Below are positions 8,450 through 18,348 of a DNA stretch of 64,000 nt, piece after piece. The translations under genes and the position numbers were made by a program. The DNA is from Histomonas meleagridis (lineage: Eukaryota > Parabasalia > Tritrichomonadida > Dientamoebidae): positions 2,046,001 to 2,110,000 of the forward strand of contig WSYJ01000060.1 in assembly GCA_020186115.1 (NCBI GenBank), read 5' to 3'. Numbering within the stretch: position 1 is the first letter of the stretch; each line of letters opens with the position of its first letter. Below the pieces are notes generated by a model. That model saw only the letters and a program-made list of their open reading frames with translations, was not told where the DNA came from and made no database searches.

Positions 8450-11263
8450 ATGGGAGATGAAATTGTAAACCAAATTTTAATCTCATATGAAAAGCTTAAA
8501 ACTAATAACAACGAATTAGTTCAAGAGGCCACACATTCCTTATCATTGCTTTCCTCAAATGAACTTTATTTACCATCATTGTTTCAAATTTTAAAATTAG
8601 CAGAAGATCCATATCTAAAGAAACAAGCCTCAATTTCAATCAAAAAATTTGTTTTTCAACACAAGGAACATTTTTTAAATCGTCTTGATTTTTTTCATAG
8701 CTTGTTAGAAATATTCACATATGAAAAAAACGAAGTTGTTCAGTCACAAATAACCGGAGTAATTTTATTTTTACTTAATAATGAAACAACCCCTATTTTA
8801 TTTGCATTTGCTCAAAGTGCATTACAATCCAATTCATTTGAATTAGTTTCGATTTCACTTTCACTTTTTTCATCCATTCCAAATCTTTCTTTATTTACAG
8901 ACTTTTATCCATTATTTTTTTCATTAATTACTATTGGTTTACAATTTCCTAATCCTCGAAATGCACTTCTTTTATCGTTTCATATTTGTTTAATTTTACC
9001 ACCAAAATTATATGAAGAAATATGGAACAAAACAATTGATTTTGTATGTAATCCTTCTATCGATAAAACGACATTACTTTTATTAATTAATGAATTAAAT
9101 GATTCTTTAGATAATATTTCATTTATTTTTGTTAATATTCCATTTGTTCTCCATAAATTTCTAGAAATGATTGGAAACAATGAAACAATTCCTGAAAATC
9201 AACTTTTATATGCATCTTTTATTGATGAATTAATATACAAAAATAAAAATAATGAGTTCGATATAAATTTCATGAAAACAATTTATTTAAAATATTTACA
9301 ACTTAATGAGTTAATTGATCCAATGTCATTAGATTTATTTGATACAATTTGTTCTGTTTTTTCGAATAACGAATTGTTTTTAACATTTATTTTTTCTGAA
9401 ATCGAAAATTTTTCAGCAAATGAAAAAACAAAAATTGCATTTTTTTTAACATTAAATCATTCATTTAAAAATGGTTTTAATTTTTATAAAAATCATTTAA
9501 ATGAAATAGTAAACATTCTTTCGGGCGTAATATTTGATGTATCATTAAATATAAAAGAAGTTATATCAAAAACAATTATAGAATTTTCTAAAGTTTTTCC
9601 TAAAAAGAAAATTTTGATTCATTTAATTGATTGTTTACTAAACTTTTTAATGAATGAATATAATGAGAATTATTATGAGTGTTTGTCGATTTTGTTCCAA
9701 CAAATACAAAGCACTGATTATGAATTCTTTGATAAAGCATTTCAATTAATGTTTCCAATAGTTTCTTCATTTAATACTTCTTCAATTATTCTTCAACATG
9801 TATTCCCTTGTTTTCTATCTTTAATTTCTTCTTCTAAAATAAAAATTCAACAAATTTTTAATCCAACAATTTCATTATTTATTCATATTTTAGAATCAAA
9901 TTCTTCCGAAATTTCTTTTATGAAAGAATTTGCAATTGATGGAATAAAATATTTAACTGATTGTGTTGAACAATTTATTCCTTTTGCTCCAAATTTCTTA
10001 GTATATTTAATAACATATATTAAAAGTGATGACGAAGATACACAGAAAGCTGCTTTGAACTGTTTGGGAAATATCATTCAAAAAATGCCACACATTTTAA
10101 CGGATTCCATTGAAAACATCATAACGGTTTTGGTTTCAATTAGTCAAGCCGCTAAACCCTTCTCAATTATGTGCGCCATTTTCAATGAGTTCCCACAATT
10201 TAACGCACAAAACATTCAAATTTTGATTCAATATTTCAATAGCATTTCAAACACAGAAAATGAAGAAAATCAAATGGAAATTTGTAGAGCTTTATGTCTT
10301 CTTTTAAATGCACTTTATAAATGTAAATTATTTGATACCGAAATTCCATCAATTTCTTTGAACTGGAGTTATTCTCTGATTCAAAAATCAAATGATAGTT
10401 TTGTAATTGCAGAAGCTTTTTCTGTGATTCTTGAAATATTAATTGATTTTAATCCGGATAATAATATGGTGCTAAATATCGCACATTCTTTTTTCCAAAC
10501 AATATCTCTTGACAACGAATTCGATGAACAAATTTTGCCGGTTTTTGCGGTTTTAATGAAACATCTGATTGAAAAAGTCGGGAATATTGAATGCTTTACA
10601 TCATTCATTCCGAAACTTTTTGAAATGTGTTCAATTAAAAGTTTTAGAGATTTTTCGCTCCAAATATTGGGCCAATTTTTAGAAAAACCTTCAGTTGGTG
10701 TTGACCAAGTCTTTGCATTAAAAGTTGTTGAAATTGCAATGATATCCATAAAAGAAGATGAATCATCAATTGGAGTATTTGTAATAAATCAATGCGCAAG
10801 TGGATGTAATGAACTAATTCCTCCACAGATATTACAATTTCTTCTTGATATAATCGAAAATGCGAATAATTTTGAAGATGAATTTATCGAAAACTGTGTT
10901 AATGCAATTGGAGCAATTTGTATGAATTCAAAAAATATAATAAATTTGGAATTAAAACATATAATTTCATTGTTAAAAGTAATGCCCGCTAAAGATAAAC
11001 CAGAAGAAAACAATGAAATGATGAAATTTTTCTTTTGGATTGGTGAAAAAATGAATTTTTCGCCAAGTTTAGAGTTTGCTTCTGTTTTAATTAGATTACT
11101 CTCACAGCCAAAAGAAATGATTGGGGAAATAGGAAACATCGAGCAGCTAAAAAAATGTTTGATCGAAATGTTAAATAATATTCAAGATTCAAATGAATTT
11201 TGTATGAATATTTGTGATGGAAATGAGTTAAAACTCGAATTTTTGTATAAAAATATAAAGTAA
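8450..11263 (+). CDS. Importin-beta/karyopherin-like HEAT-repeat protein
   Basis: A 937-residue all-helical protein. The N-terminal region has the layout of an importin-beta N-terminal domain: paired helices ending in LKKQASISIKKFVFQH, which corresponds to the family pattern IRQQAAISLKNLI. HEAT-like pairs continue to the end (for instance AALNCLGNIIQKMPHIL at residues ~530-550). The size fits importin-4/Kap123-type receptors (~1,050-1,100) or is slightly short. Such proteins carry cargo through the nuclear pore under Ran-GTP control. The cargo cannot be read from the sequence. The frame is uninterrupted over 2.8 kb. Confidence 0.7.
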   Translation: MGDEIVNQILISYEKLKTNNNELVQEATHSLSLLSSNELYLPSLFQILKLAEDPYLKKQASISIKKFVFQHKEHFLNRLDFFHSLLEIFTYEKNEVVQSQITGVILFLLNNETTPILFAFAQSALQSNSFELVSISLSLFSSIPNLSLFTDFYPLFFSLITIGLQFPNPRNALLLSFHICLILPPKLYEEIWNKTIDFVCNPSIDKTTLLLLINELNDSLDNISFIFVNIPFVLHKFLEMIGNNETIPENQLLYASFIDELIYKNKNNEFDINFMKTIYLKYLQLNELIDPMSLDLFDTICSVFSNNELFLTFIFSEIENFSANEKTKIAFFLTLNHSFKNGFNFYKNHLNEIVNILSGVIFDVSLNIKEVISKTIIEFSKVFPKKKILIHLIDCLLNFLMNEYNENYYECLSILFQQIQSTDYEFFDKAFQLMFPIVSSFNTSSIILQHVFPCFLSLISSSKIKIQQIFNPTISLFIHILESNSSEISFMKEFAIDGIKYLTDCVEQFIPFAPNFLVYLITYIKSDDEDTQKAALNCLGNIIQKMPHILTDSIENIITVLVSISQAAKPFSIMCAIFNEFPQFNAQNIQILIQYFNSISNTENEENQMEICRALCLLLNALYKCKLFDTEIPSISLNWSYSLIQKSNDSFVIAEAFSVILEILIDFNPDNNMVLNIAHSFFQTISLDNEFDEQILPVFAVLMKHLIEKVGNIECFTSFIPKLFEMCSIKSFRDFSLQILGQFLEKPSVGVDQVFALKVVEIAMISIKEDESSIGVFVINQCASGCNELIPPQILQFLLDIIENANNFEDEFIENCVNAIGAICMNSKNIINLELKHIISLLKVMPAKDKPEENNEMMKFFFWIGEKMNFSPSLEFASVLIRLLSQPKEMIGEIGNIEQLKKCLIEMLNNIQDSNEFCMNICDGNELKLEFLYKNIK

Positions 11264-11433
11264 AATAAATTGTAATTTTAGTTTGATGTTGCTAAAAAAT
11301 GAAGTAGTTCAATCCAAAAATAAAATTAAATTATTGTATGAAAAACAAAATTTTATGTTCTTGAAAACCGTTTACTTTCAGTCAAATATTTCACATGCTC
11401 TGTCATTAATATCTGGCTGAACTTATCTAAAAC

Positions 11434-12048
11434 ATGTTTTTTCTTTTATTCAGACTTATATTATCTTATCCAAATTATAGAACAGCTTTTCACACAAAAA
11501 TGCCAGAAGGATTTGATTCTACTCAATATATAAGATCATTCCAACAGGAAATAGGGCTTGCCAAATATGAATGTTATGTAAAAAATGTTCATATTCAACA
11601 AAATGGCACAAACCCCGAAGCTTACCTTAGAAAAAAGCTCATAGGGAACTGCTTTGAAAAGTCTCATACGAATTATTGGTATTTCAAATTTTGCCCATTT
11701 ATGCATTTAACACAATTTCGATATGGAATTGATAATGTCACACGTATTGACAACTTTGTTCTTGGTAAATACTCTGATTCACCTATGGTACAAATAGATC
11801 GTGGATTTTCTGAGAAGTGGAATGGTGGTGATATTTGTGTTGTAACTGGTAAACCAAGGACAGCTCAAGTTGATTATATTTGTGATTTATCAATTGATAT
11901 TGATGGAAGAGTAACATCAATAAGCGAACCATCTTTTTGTAATTACTTAGTTAAATTCCATACTCCTCATGTCTGTGGGTTTCCCAACATAACAAACGAA
12001 GAGTTAGCCACAATTGATTGTTTCAATGTTGATTATTTTCCAAAATAA
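11434..12048 (+). CDS. OS-9/Yos9-like MRH-domain lectin
   Basis: A 204-residue protein with an N-terminal hydrophobic segment (MFFLLFRLILSYP), read as a signal peptide, and a single mannose-6-phosphate-receptor-homology domain. The domain elements are in order: Tyr-rich YWYFKFCPFMHLTQFR, then GGDICVVTGKPRTAQVDYICD, and a terminal CNYLVKFHTPHVCG. They correspond to the OS-9 / PRKCSH pattern WTYEFC...G..C..T..PR...V.Y.C...C.Y......P..C. OS-9/Yos9 recognises trimmed N-glycans on misfolded ER proteins and delivers them to the HRD1 ERAD ligase. The protein is much shorter than OS-9 (~670) and is nearly only the lectin domain. Glucosidase-II-beta-like MRH proteins are the alternative. An ACCGTT motif lies at 11367-11372. 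Confidence 0.75.
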   Translation: MFFLLFRLILSYPNYRTAFHTKMPEGFDSTQYIRSFQQEIGLAKYECYVKNVHIQQNGTNPEAYLRKKLIGNCFEKSHTNYWYFKFCPFMHLTQFRYGIDNVTRIDNFVLGKYSDSPMVQIDRGFSEKWNGGDICVVTGKPRTAQVDYICDLSIDIDGRVTSISEPSFCNYLVKFHTPHVCGFPNITNEELATIDCFNVDYFPK

Positions 12049-12213
12049 ATTGATGTGAGAAAATAAACTTATACAAACTTAAATGTTCTTTATTAAATTT
12101 AATAAACTAAGAAGGTAAAATTTTTAAAAACTGGATTTTTTTTTTCATTCCTGTGCAAACACATTTAAACAGATCTTTATATAAAACATCTTTATATGAC
12201 CTTTTCAAATTAA

Positions 12214-15200
12214 TTATTCCATTAATTCAAGGTGTAATGTTTTAGTTTTTTCCCCTCTTTTGTGTATTAAAATAATTGCAATGATTGATGATATTAAAAT
12301 GATTCCACTTATCACTGATACAATAATAATAATGGTATAATCTTCTTTCGTTTCTTTAGAAAAGATACAAATATTTTCATAATTGTCGGGTTCAATAGAA
12401 AGGATATTGTTCCAGACTTGATCATGATTTGTATCATAATTAGAATAATTATCTCGATATGGTAAACATAATGTAACATCATAAACATTATGACCTTTCT
12501 TATTAACCTTATTTTTTTTTGTACTATCAAATATATTTGTACTAAAATTTGGTGGATTTTCTGGAAATGAACCAACAGACAAATTAATACATCCTTCAAA
12601 AATATTTGTATCATTTGTATCTACGGATTTTAAAGATGGAACATGAATAAATGATAATGAACTACAGCCTTTAAATATACAATCTCCACCAAATGTTCCT
12701 AACTTTGAAAAATTAACTATTTCAAGTGATGTACAACTTTCAAACGCATTTTCATAAACAATTTCCAATTTATCTGATTCAAGTTTCTGTATCGAAGAAC
12801 AATTTAAAAATGCATGTTTTTTTATATTCCAAACATTCCCGAGTAAAACATTTGTTAAGTTAAAACAATTTGCAAAACATCTTGAACCAATATATTCTCC
12901 TTTTGAAATATTAACAAACAAAAGATTAGAACAGTTTTCAAATGAAGATCTAGAAATTATTCTTTCGTTGCTTGATTTAATATCATTACTCATAATAGAA
13001 ATATTTTTGAGCGAAATGCAATTACTGAATGAATAATTACCGACTGTTTTAATATTAGGAAGATTTATAGTTAAAAGACTCGAACAATCTCTCTATGAAG
13101 ATTCACCAATTTCTCTTAATTTTGTTAAATTAATTTTTGTTAATGAAATACAATTATAAAATGCTTTGGCACAAATTTTAATTACATTTGGTATTTGAAT
13201 TTCTTTTAAGTTTATACAATTCTCAAATGATGATGAACTTATTTCAGTTATCGAAAATAAAGAAACATATTCAAGCTTTTCACAATTTTGAAATATACTA
13301 TCATTAATAATTGTTATATTATCAATTCTGATAATTTCATTACAATTACAAAAACATTTAATGCCAATAGTTTTAAATTCCTTGAAATTAATATCTCGAA
13401 TACTCGAATTCATAAAACATTCATTCCCAATAAATTTAATATTTGGAATTGTAATAGAATTTAAAGTTTGAAGATTTTTGAAACATTTGTCTCCAATTTT
13501 TGTTAAATTTCTTGCTTCAAATGTTTCAAGAATAGTATCAACAAAAACTTCATCTCCAATATTTTCTAAATTTGTTAAATTGATCGATTTTAATGTTGCA
13601 CAATTTTTAAATGCTGAACTTCCACATGTCTTCAAATTAGGAAAATTAAAATCTGAAAATGAACTACAATTATAAAACGAATAAGAACCTGCATGTTCTA
13701 AATTGTGTAAATGTAAAATGACATTTTTACATTCACAATTATAAAAACATCTATCACCAATTTCTTTTGCATTTAAATATAAATCCAAATTATTTTTTTC
13801 TAGCCAAAGGAATACTGCATTTTCAAAACAAGAACTACCAAAACAAGTGCAATTTGAAATGTTAATATTTTCGATAACTAGATTAGAAAATAAGAATGAA
13901 GAAGCATTTTTAAGACTTGGAAGATAGAACTCTGTAATAGTACGTTGACCTTGGAATGAAAAGCTGCTGCAATTTTTTAAATTTGGTGCTTCAAATACAT
14001 GGAGTGAATCGCATTCCCTAAGTATATAATTTCCTACACTTTCAAGTTTTGGAAATGAACAATTTGCAAGATAAATGCATTGAGAAAATGCATCATCATC
14101 GATTCCTGTTACACTGGAAAGGTTTATAGAAAAGAAAGATAAACAGTTTGAAAAAGCTGATTTACCAACATAAGTAACACCCGAGCTTTCAATATTCCTT
14201 AAGCAATAGTAATATTTGAAGGCATACGATTCGATAGTTTTAAGTTTAGCAAAGTTCACATCAGATAAATTAATACATTCATAAAAACATTGTTTGGTAC
14301 AAACAGTGATATTTGGTAAATCAATATTTCTAATACGTTTGCACTTATAAAAACAACCTTCCCCAACAGAGTTTGTGTTTTGGCAACTAAAATTTTCTAG
14401 ATTTGAACATAAGTAGAATGCATATTCTCCAATTTTTTTTGTTGCGTATTTGTTATTGTATAAATTTTTAAACTGTTGGCATGAACCAAATGTGAAATTT
14501 CCAATTTCTTCTAATGGACCTGATATTGTAATATTTTTTAAATTAACACATGAGTAAAAAACATAATTTCCAATAAAATTAACATTGGATGGTAATTCAG
14601 CCATGATGAGTGAAGAATATGAAAAAGCAAAATCCCTGATTTCCTTCAAATTGGTATTAAATAAACAAGAAGTTAAACCAGTACAATTGAAAAGTAAACC
14701 TTCATCGACTACTTCAAGTGTATTAGGGAGTAATAAACTTTTTAACGAAATACATGAGTGAAATGTATATTTACCTATTTTTTCTATATTATTTTCAGAT
14801 ATATAACCAATAGAACTCAGACTATAACAACAAAAAAATGTATAACATCCAATTGTTGTAAGTTTATTCGGAAATTCAATTTTTGTTAAAGAATAACAAT
14901 ATTTAAATGCATTATCATCTATAGTTTCAATTTTACTAAGTGAAATTTCTGTTAAATAAGAACATTTGCAAAATGTCCCATTATTTATTGATGTAATTAT
15001 ATAAGGAAGTGTAATATTTTTTAATGAAATACATGAAAGAAATGCAAATTCACCAATAAAACTTATCTTTGTACCAATTTCAATTGTTTTTAATCTAATG
15101 CAATTTCTAAATGCATAACTTCCTATATTTTCAACGCTATCAGGAATTTTAAATGTTTCTTTATCCTTTCCTGGTGGATAGAAAATAATATCATTTATGG

Positions 15201-15945
15201 ATTTATTATAAACAATTCCATCATTTTGATAATTTGAATGATACTTATTATTATTAGATATATAAATTGACTGAAGATTTAGACATAATTCAAATGTATT
15301 CGCGGCGATCTGAACCTAATCAGGAATAGTAATGGATTTTATTGAAGAACATTTACAAAATGCATAATCGCCAATATGTGTAACAAGCTTTCCAATAATA
15401 ACATTTGTTAATTTTAAACATGATTCAAATGCATGAATACCAATTCTTTCTACATTTTCCCCGATAGTAACATTTTCTAAATTTAAGCATGATTCAAATG
15501 CATATTGATTAATATATTTAACACTTTTTCCTATTATAACATGTGTTAAATTTAAACATGATTGAAACGCATAATTATCAATAGTTTCAACACTTTCATT
15601 AATATTGATACTTTTTAAACTGAAGCAAGATTGAAATGCATTTTTGCCAATAGTTTCAACATGATTTCCTAATGTAACATTTTCCAATCTAGAACATGAA
15701 TGAAAAGCATTGCTTTTAATTGATGTTACTTTGTCTGGAATATTGATATTCTTCAATGAATTACATGACATAAATGCTTTTTCACCTATTTCTTCAACAT
15801 TATCTCCAATAGTAACTTCTTCTAATAGTAAACATGAATAAAATGCTTCATTTTCAATATATTTAACAGAATTACCAATTTTAACTGTTGTTAATTTATT
15901 CCATTCAAAAAATGAACAATATGGAATAATTACAAAACTGTTTCA
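12214..15945 (-). pseudogene. BspA-like leucine-rich repeat surface protein, disrupted
   Basis: One reading frame on the minus strand runs for about 3.7 kb of TpLRR/LRR_5 repeats (I..xAFxxCxxLxxIxIPxxV). It includes a typical BspA island with NDGIVYNKS...IIFYPPG near 15160-15240. The product ends in a transmembrane helix (residues of IIIIVSVISGIILISSIIAIILI) and a short basic tail. The frame is broken twice by in-frame TAG codons, at 15316-15318 and 13093-13095, leaving open blocks 15316-15771 (first ATG), 13093-15315 and 12214-13092. A frameshift near 15937 cuts the 5' end, and no good start follows upstream. BspA-like proteins are abundant trichomonad surface proteins linked to host-cell and matrix binding. 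I call this a pseudogene, but two identical stops in a frame that is otherwise intact are unusual (see findings). Confidence 0.75.
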
Positions 15946-16612
15946 TTAAATATTTCAAATGTAGGTTTGGAAAAATAAAAACAAATAATATCAAATAAAT
16001 TATTCAAATATTAATTTTTTGTGTGCAGTTGTTGTCTCCTAGAAAAGGATTTATTGATTTGCAAAATCAAGAAAGAAAAAGTAAGATCAACATAAATAAA
16101 AATATGTTATTAGAGGTAATTAAGGTAGCTTCATTAAAATAATACGGATAATGTTTATTGGGTGTATACTTTGAAATTTGGCACCAATTGTTGAATTTAT
16201 CAGATAGCATATTTATAAATTCATAAAAATGAAGCTTTTTATCACAAAAAAAATATGAAATTTAGCAGTGACGCAAATTCGTTATTATGATTATTGATGA
16301 TTTTAAATTTTTTTTTGAATGAATATATATCAAAGATTTCGAAGTTTATATTACCATCAAAATCGATTTCATTTGAAGCAGCACCAATAATAAGGAAACA
16401 AATTTGAATAATTGCAATCATAACAGCTGTTGCAATAAATAACAAAAATTTTTTTAAGAATTTTTATTCAAACATGAATTTTCAATTGTGAATTTCTGAC
16501 CACCAAGATGAAAATTCAAAGGTGGACCACCTTTTAATTTTAATTAATAAATTAAAAATAGAAATCTTGAATCATGGATAAATTTATTTCAGTTATTATT
16601 TAATCATCAGAA
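15946..16612. other. Intergenic region with a signal-peptide-like short frame
   Basis: About 670 bp between the BspA relic and the tRNA. A 60-odd codon frame on the minus strand (16242-16445) starts with a very hydrophobic stretch like a signal peptide and then loses any pattern. It may be the relic of a secreted-protein N-terminus. I do not annotate it as a gene. Confidence 0.35.
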
Positions 16613-16693
16613 GACGACTTGGCCGAGTGGTTAAGGCGAGGGATTGCTAATCCCTTGTGCTTGCACGCGTGGGTTCGAATCCCATGGTCGTCG
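16613..16693 (+). tRNA. tRNA-Ser(GCU)
   Basis: A full class II cloverleaf. The acceptor stem pairs 16613-16619 with 16686-16692 (one T-G pair), with discriminator G at 16693. The D-arm region has GGCCGAGTGGTTAAGGC. The anticodon stem is 16639-16643 / 16651-16655 with a 7-base loop and anticodon GCT at 16646-16648. A long serine-type variable arm and a GGGTTCGAATCCC T arm follow. Six T residues at 16694-16699 form the RNA polymerase III terminator. No intron and no encoded CCA. Confidence 0.95.
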
Positions 16694-16699
16694 TTTTTT

Positions 16700-17058
16700 A
16701 TTAATTTTTTTAACTGCAACTATTTAAAGATAATACCCATAAATTACTGTAATTTCATGTATATAAATACTACAACTCAATCTTTTAAATTCAATATTAT
16801 CAATCAAAAAATTCATTCATGGGTGAAGAACAAGATCCAAGGACACGTTAAAATTTGCTATAAATTTTAAAATTTTTATCAATAATTATATTTACTAAAT
16901 CATAAAAGATAGATTCTTTTTATATAAATTTCATATTAAGTAAGATATTTTTATTTAAAATTCCTTCTTAGTTTGACCTCCATTTGAAAAAACGATATGC
17001 AAATATCCACTTTTTGTATGTTTGTATATCATATCGTTAATTTAGTGTTGGTACAAAA
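16700..17058. other. Intergenic region upstream of the Rab gene
   Basis: About 360 bp without a gene. Its last 70 bp hold the inverted AACGATATG / CATATCGTT pair described separately. Confidence 0.4.
16991..17038. promoter_or_regulatory. Inverted AACGATATG motif pair upstream of the Rab gene
   Basis: AACGATATG (16991-16999) and its perfect reverse complement CATATCGTT (17030-17038) flank 30 bp and end 20 bp before the Rab ATG. The core AACGATA is the Myb recognition element / M3-type core promoter motif described in Trichomonas vaginalis. Regulation by a Myb factor is inferred. Confidence 0.5.
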
Positions 17059-17631
17059 ATGGATGCGGAAAGGAAATTCAAAGTTGTATTCATTGGTTCA
17101 GGTCATGCAGGAAAGACTAGCATCATAGAGCGATTCGCAACGAATAAGTTTTCAGAAGATATTGGTCCAACCATTGGAACTGGATTTACAACAAAAGATT
17201 TCGAAGTTCCAAATGGTAAAATCACACTCAACATTTGGGACACGGCTGGTCAAGAGTTATATAAGAGCTTAATTCCTAAGTATTCCCAGGGTGCCTCTGC
17301 GATCATTATTGTATTTGATAGTACAGATGTAGCTTCATTTGAATCAGCCAAACGATGGTACTCTAGTGAAAAAGACATGCATGAAGAGGATATAATTTGG
17401 TTTTTAGTTGCCAATAAAAAAGATTTACATCGACAACAGATTGACATTGGTCAAGCTAGTGAATTCGCAACTGGAAACAACATGAAGTTCATGCAGACAT
17501 CTGCAAAAACTGGAGAAAACATAGAACTTCTTTTTTGTTCTATTGCAACGGAATTAGCAAAATCACTTACCAATCAGATAAGCTATCAACCAAACGCACC
17601 AGAGCCTCAAGAGAAAAAATCATGTTGCTGA
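17059..17631 (+). CDS. Rab-family small GTPase
   Basis: A 190-residue small GTPase with all G motifs: P-loop GSGHAGKTS (residues 13-21), a switch I threonine in GPTIG, WDTAGQE in switch II, NKKD for guanine specificity and SAK near residue 150. It ends in SCC (188-190), the double-cysteine Rab geranylgeranylation signal. Switch II (QELYKSLIPKY) and the C-terminus point to the Rab5/Rab21/Rab22 group rather than Ras or Arf. It should cycle between cytosol and an endomembrane and direct vesicle traffic. Trichomonads have very many Rabs, so the exact subfamily is uncertain. His at the fourth P-loop position (GSGHAGKT) is less common than in canonical Rabs. Confidence 0.85.
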   Translation: MDAERKFKVVFIGSGHAGKTSIIERFATNKFSEDIGPTIGTGFTTKDFEVPNGKITLNIWDTAGQELYKSLIPKYSQGASAIIIVFDSTDVASFESAKRWYSSEKDMHEEDIIWFLVANKKDLHRQQIDIGQASEFATGNNMKFMQTSAKTGENIELLFCSIATELAKSLTNQISYQPNAPEPQEKKSCC

Positions 17632-18035
17632 AGGCCTTTTTGGATAGTTACAGTGTTAATAAACTTTAATTAAGCAATTTTTTATTGAGTTTATTTGTTT
17701 TAAAAATATTTCATCACGAAAATTATTCCATTGTTATTCAGCTTTGGGAAGTAAGTAGAAATGATATGCACAGTTCTGGTTGACTAGCTACTTATAGGCA
17801 CATGATAAAGATCAAATGATTTGTTTTGGAATATTGGAAAATTATTTTGATCTACCTGTATGGATCATTAAATTGGGTTGGACAGCTGAATGAAAGCTTT
17901 TTCTCCAAAAGGTTTTGAATAAGACACATTAACAATTCGTAATGCAGGAAAAGAAAGGGAACCATTTATAAAACAGCTTTCTGTTATTTTGGAAAAGTAT
18001 TGCATTCAAGATGAAAGTGATTAAATTCCTAAATC
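17632..18035. other. Intergenic region, no gene seen
   Basis: About 400 bp between the Rab stop and the 96 bp tandem repeat. No frame or RNA gene is visible. Confidence 0.4.
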
Positions 18036-18324
18036 CATTTCATAATTTATTTATTTGCTTTTTATCATGATTACATTTGTCTCACGTTACATTAAATAAG
18101 AACTTAATCAGTAATCAAGTACGAATTTTATCAATTTCATTTTTATTCATTTGCTTTTTATCATATCTACATTTGTCTCACGTTACATTAAATAAGAACT
18201 TAATCAGTAATCAAGTACGAATTTAATCAATTTCATTTTTATTCATTTGCTTTTTATCATATCTACATTTGTCTCACGTTACATTAAATAAGAACTTAAT
18301 CAGTAATCAAGTACGAATTTAATC
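18036..18324. repeat. Three tandem copies of a 96 bp unit
   Basis: The string GCTTTTTATCAT occurs at 18057, 18153 and 18249, exactly 96 bp apart. The surrounding sequence (TTTGTCTCACGTTACATT, TAAGAACTTAATCAGTAATC) is nearly identical in all three units. The first unit differs most. The array ends about 25 bp beyond the stop of the surface-protein gene, so it lies in that gene's 3' flank. Confidence 0.9.
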
Positions 18325-18348
18325 CATCATAAAAATTATTTATTTATT

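Noticed and set aside
16242-16445. Minus-strand 67-codon frame with a signal-peptide-like start
   Set aside because: Only the first 25 residues look biological and the frame ends in poly-A/T. No promoter motif or family.
18036-18324. 96 bp repeats as a CRISPR-like array
   Set aside because: The whole unit is repeated with no unique spacers, and the genome is eukaryotic.
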